Below are positions 60,695 through 64,000 of a stretch of DNA of 64,000 nt, in pieces. The position numbers and the translations under genes are program-made. The notes under the pieces were generated by a model, which did not search any database, was not told the origin of the DNA, and saw nothing but the letters and a program-made list of their open reading frames with translations. Source of the DNA: Trichosphaerium sp. ATCC 40318 (lineage: Eukaryota; Discosea; Flabellinia; Trichosidae); NCBI GenBank assembly GCA_038496445.1, contig JALMLS010000360.1, positions 1 to 64,000 on the forward strand, in the 5' to 3' direction. Each line of letters starts with the position of its first letter. The stretch's first letter is position 1.

Positions 60695-61176
60695 CTACAT
60701 TTCTAAGCCGTGAACCTTAAGCTGGTGTAGTTTAGCGTCATACTGTTGCTGTGTTAAGAAACCAGCCTGAAAGTCTCCCCTGTAGGCATATTGTGAGCTA
60801 TAGTTTTAAGGAGCGTAACAAACAGAAAGGCCATTGTAATTAGTTGTATATACGCGTAGAACAATCTTTACGGCGATTTAACGAAAGATAAAACGGATTG
60901 CCTGTTGCTTCGTTTAAAACGTACTGTACGCGATGGAATTGTTGTAAGAGCGCTAGTTGATTCGATTCAACGGCTTTTTGGTCAGTTTGACGCTTTTCAG
61001 TTGTACCTAAGTGAAATTGCGTTACACTACATGTAATCGCCGATTCACATACCATCACGACCTGCTAGCGCATCGTAGTACTCATTCTTTTTACGCGCTT
61101 CAGCTGCTTTCTTTGCTTGCTGTTGCTTTAACCAATCATCAGCAGGGTTAGCATCTGACTCTCTAGAAACGCTCAT
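60695..61176 (-). CDS. Small uncharacterised protein
   Basis: Three exons with consistent phases: 61053-61176, 60883-61006 and 60695-60797, giving 116 residues. It starts MSVSRESDANPADDWLKQQQ and continues KKAAEARKKNEYYDALAGRD, a charged helix. QALLQQFHRVQYVLNE-like helix (read as LALLQQFHRVQYVLNEATGN) follows, then SQYAYRGDFQAGFLTQQQYD and the end QLKVHGLEM. The second intron uses a GTTAAA donor chosen because it joins the two coding frames exactly. There is no signal peptide or membrane segment. No family was recognised. It is divergent from the fucosyltransferase gene, about 170 bp apart. Confidence 0.65.
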
Positions 61177-61343
61177 CTTGTTTTAGCTCTGAAATTCTAA
61201 AAACATTTAAGTCGTGCTAGAAACAAAGTCAGCATTGAAGTGGCCTGGCGTTAGCGCTAATTTGTCCAAAGAAATCTGACTAGTATTGACTGCGTGACAA
61301 CACGGTAGTTATTCTCAGGTACAAATCATTTACCGAATAGCGA

Positions 61344-62808
61344 ATGGATGATACACGCACGTGCGAGAACATAAAACAGAAACCTGTAAAAAATAAGTAC
61401 AGTACTACTTTTAAATTATTCTGGTACGTCATTATATCGCTTTCATACGCGTAAACTAATCTATACGAACAGCCTCTTGGTTGTTTTAAGTCTTTTATAC
61501 CTTATCATATCACTTCCTTCAACAGCAAGATCATTACGCACATACAAATTCTACGAGGCTGAAAAACAACCTATTGACGTCAAAAAACCCCCAACGCCTT
61601 CTATAGACTATTGCCCACCTTTCCTAAATGACTCTACTCTAAAAAGGGCTAAACTTGTATCTCAGGAACCAGATTTAAGTATTGATATTACTGACGCTTT
61701 AAACACGTGGGTAGAAAAATATCATTTGCCTGCCATTAAGAATCCTTCATTACCTTCATCAAAATTCTTATTGTATAGTAATACACATGCTGGATTTGGT
61801 AATAACTTCGAGGCTTTTGTAAGCGCGTTTACCGTTGCTGTTCTTACACAGCGTGCTTTTATTATCAAACCTTATGATCAAGCACAGTTTTTTATTGAAG
61901 TATGTACTTATATTCAAGGTGAGTTTTTCTCGTCTAACCTCGAAGGTGTTGATTATGATCGAGATTATAAAGCTACAGCTGGTTTTCTTAATAACACATA
62001 TGTTACATATCTGCCTTTCACGCAGATAGATTGGCACTGGGTATACTACTGTAACAACGCTGAAGTTGATTTGCTTTCAAAAAAAGTGATTGGAATGTCA
62101 GGAAATCAGTATATTCTACAGGGCATTCTTGCACAGCCAACAATGAGAAAAATATTCTATGACACGTTTGGAACGCATAAAGATGTGTTCCATCAAATAA
62201 CAAAAAAGATGTTGGTACCTGTACCTTGGATACAAAAAGACATTGAAGAATTCAAACAAGAATATTTTGAGAAAAATTATGTTATAGGGATTCATTTCAG
62301 AACAAAAGAACGTGAGATACCAGAAGGATATGAAAAAAGATTTCATAAAGTTGCAAGAGATATTACAGAAAAGATAGAGGATTCTCTTCCTAAAGGAATG
62401 AGAGTAAAGTGGTTTTTAGCTTCAGACTCAAATAAACTAAAACAAAAATGGGAAGAAAGATATCCTGATCATGCCATTACCTTTAGAAAGGAATACAAAC
62501 AAAAACATGGAGGCACGTGTTTGCTATGTACATGGCGCGTTCTAACCTTTTTATAAGGTTGTGCTGGAGCCATTGTAGATCTTTACTTACTATCTAGTTC
62601 AGATACACTTTTACTAACTCTTTGGAGCACATTTGGTTATGCAGCACAAGGGATGGCCGGTAAAATACCTTTTGTTATGTGGGATAAATGTCATAGATGG
62701 TATAGTGCTTATCCTTGTTACCATGAATGTTTTAATGGATACGACCATGCTGATGGACCTTGCAAAGAGAGATATAATGTCAACGAAATGTGTTTACCTT
62801 GTAGATAA
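61344..62808 (+). CDS. Fucosyltransferase-like Golgi glycosyltransferase
   Basis: Type II membrane enzyme predicted to move fucose (or a similar sugar) from a GDP-sugar in the Golgi. Exons: 61344-61423, 61473-62527 and 62558-62808, giving 461 residues. The short cytosolic start (MDDTRTCENIKQKPVKNKY) is followed by a signal anchor (LLVVLSLLYLIISLP). The lumenal domain has the family motifs YSNTHAGFGNNFEAFVSAF, VIGIHFRTKERE and VKWFLASDSNKLKQKW near the donor site, then GAGAIVDLYLLSSSD, LLTLWSTFGYAAQG and a Cys-rich end. This fits the xyloglucan-fucosyltransferase/NodZ-like group rather than other glycosyltransferases. The second intron is only 30 nt; a nearby alternative donor exists. Confidence 0.8.
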
Positions 62809-63014
62809 AGTACTCTTCAGTACTATAAGAAAATTATTTAAATAAATCGTATTGAGGTTATCATCGGTTTCGATTTTGTTTCTTTGGTGGAAGTTTACAA
62901 AAAGAAATACCAAGTATCTTTTTGCTTATACGTTCTTACTCTATAAGTATTACTTTCTGATTTCTAGCTTGCACAGCGTTAACATTTTCAGAATCTATCA
63001 CGTGATTTTACAGG

Positions 63015-63204
63015 ATGGTGCTGACCAACGTCCCTAAGAAAACTCATAATTTTATGCTCTTGTACAAACTTTTCTTTTCAGCAATCATTTACTTTGCAGT
63101 TCTCTGTGGGCGTAAGGTATTCATTACAAAAGTTCTTAGCCCAAATAAAAATGTCCCAGTTTTAAATGAAAGTCAACGTGCTAATATCGAGTTGAAGCCC
63201 ATCG
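63015..63204 (+). CDS. First exon of a type II membrane protein, partial
   Basis: Starts MVLTNVPKKTHNFMLLYK, then a signal anchor (LFFSAIIYFAVLC) and a lumenal-type stretch (VFITKVLSPNKNVPVLNES). It is likely to end at the gtatgtg donor at 63205. The layout is the same as the start of the preceding fucosyltransferase, so it may be a tandem relative. Downstream exons were not resolved. Confidence 0.4.
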
Positions 63205-63224
63205 GTATGTGTAAAAAGATTGAG

Positions 63225-64000
63225 GTATTTATGGTTACCTGTACTCATCTGTTAATTAATTTTTTATTCTATCTACAACGCCAACTTAGATTTTAACAAT
63301 CACACTTTACAGTAGGGGTACGAACGTTGTCTACTAAACCTATTAAACTTATGTGTTAATTAAAAACTGTAACGATTTTTTTAAAGCTCTAATTTTATCT
63401 TTACGACGCGTGACACGTGTTTTTATTCTATTGGTATTCAATTCTAGCCTAATTTTGTTCTAGTTTTGCAAATAGGTAGGTGCACCCATCGAAGTATCTT
63501 TAACGCAACGCACAAGACACCAACTTTATTTTTGTCAACAGTCGCTAGTACAATAATTTCTTGTTTTAGTGGATGGATTCTTACTGCCTTGTTATTTATC
63601 CTTTTAACAAGTGTATCGTCAGTCAATTTTTAGTTTCCTTGACATCTAATGATAACGGAGCTTGGATCTGTTTACTTCCGTTCTGACCGGTCATCTTATT
63701 ATTTGTCAGGCAGCTACACCTATTCAAGGTATGTCTAAAAAACTGTTAACCAAAAGTCTTTTTACTTAAGGCTATTGTAGCTGATGCTGAGTTTGTTTTA
63801 AAGTCGAAAGCTCATTTATTGGTACTAGTTTTTTAACTACAAGTTGTGTTCTTATGTCACAACCTTCTTGCCTTTTGTATTTTTAGTTGAACGAACGTCT
63901 AAAGTTCGAAAATGGTTTTCAAACTATTCGGATCAATTGGTTTACCCTTACCGGGTAAACTAGGTTTTACCGTTTTCAGGATCAGAACAACGGATCCTTA
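63225..64000. other. Right edge, unresolved
   Basis: No complete gene. A short plus-strand segment near 63710-63810 has splice-like signals (caaggtatgt and acttaag) around AIVADAEFVLK and could be an internal exon of a gene running out of the window. A minus-strand frame at 63444-63626 has no recognised domain. Confidence 0.3.

Overview
The window is nuclear DNA of a unicellular eukaryote. Genes are broken by many short GT-AG introns, mostly 40-55 nt with a minority of 80-140 nt. Donors are often GTACG or GTAAC, and some introns carry a TACTAAC-like branch site. The DNA is AT-rich. The gene content is eukaryotic: two spliceosome proteins, a G-protein beta subunit, a START lipid-transfer protein, a CLU/TPR protein, a GPI-anchored surface protein and a fucosyltransferase. 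A histidine kinase / response regulator / adenylyl cyclase fusion points to a protist such as an amoeboid or algal lineage. The species cannot be fixed from sequence alone. No tRNA, rRNA or CRISPR array was seen.

Layout. 2.1-6.5 kb holds an ankyrin-PARP-coiled-coil gene whose ankyrin repeats are encoded by ten nearly identical 151-bp exon+intron units. 6.5-19.8 kb is a gene graveyard: a MITE with an 8-bp target-site duplication, a dispersed 0.3-kb repeat, a decayed Ty3/gypsy polyprotein, a decayed FAD-linked oxidase and a PARP fragment. 19.9-34.6 kb is a compact housekeeping block: an uncharacterised basic protein, SNU23/ZMAT2, G-beta, WBP4/FBP21, a CLU-domain TPR protein and a START-domain protein. 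35-39 kb holds a GPI-anchored secreted protein and further unresolved secreted-type exons. 39.3-44.2 kb is a second, older ankyrin-PARP gene on the minus strand. 45-49 kb holds an F-box/MORN-like repeat protein and a secreted multidomain glycoside hydrolase. 51.5-58.3 kb is a multipass-sensor histidine kinase with four receiver-like modules and a class III adenylyl cyclase. 58.6-62.8 kb holds a second MORN-like repeat protein, a small novel protein and a fucosyltransferase. Inverted copies of one 0.25-kb element lie at 49.1 and 59.8 kb.

The most notable items are (i) the membrane-sensor/HK/RR/adenylyl cyclase, whose last helix carries an Ala-Lys reminiscent of a rhodopsin Schiff-base lysine, and (ii) the ankyrin-PARP family, with two full genes and at least two relics, in which complete exon-intron units have been amplified. 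Exon boundaries were inferred by eye from splice signals, reading phase and, for the PARP genes, comparison of the two paralogues. No transcript or database search was available.
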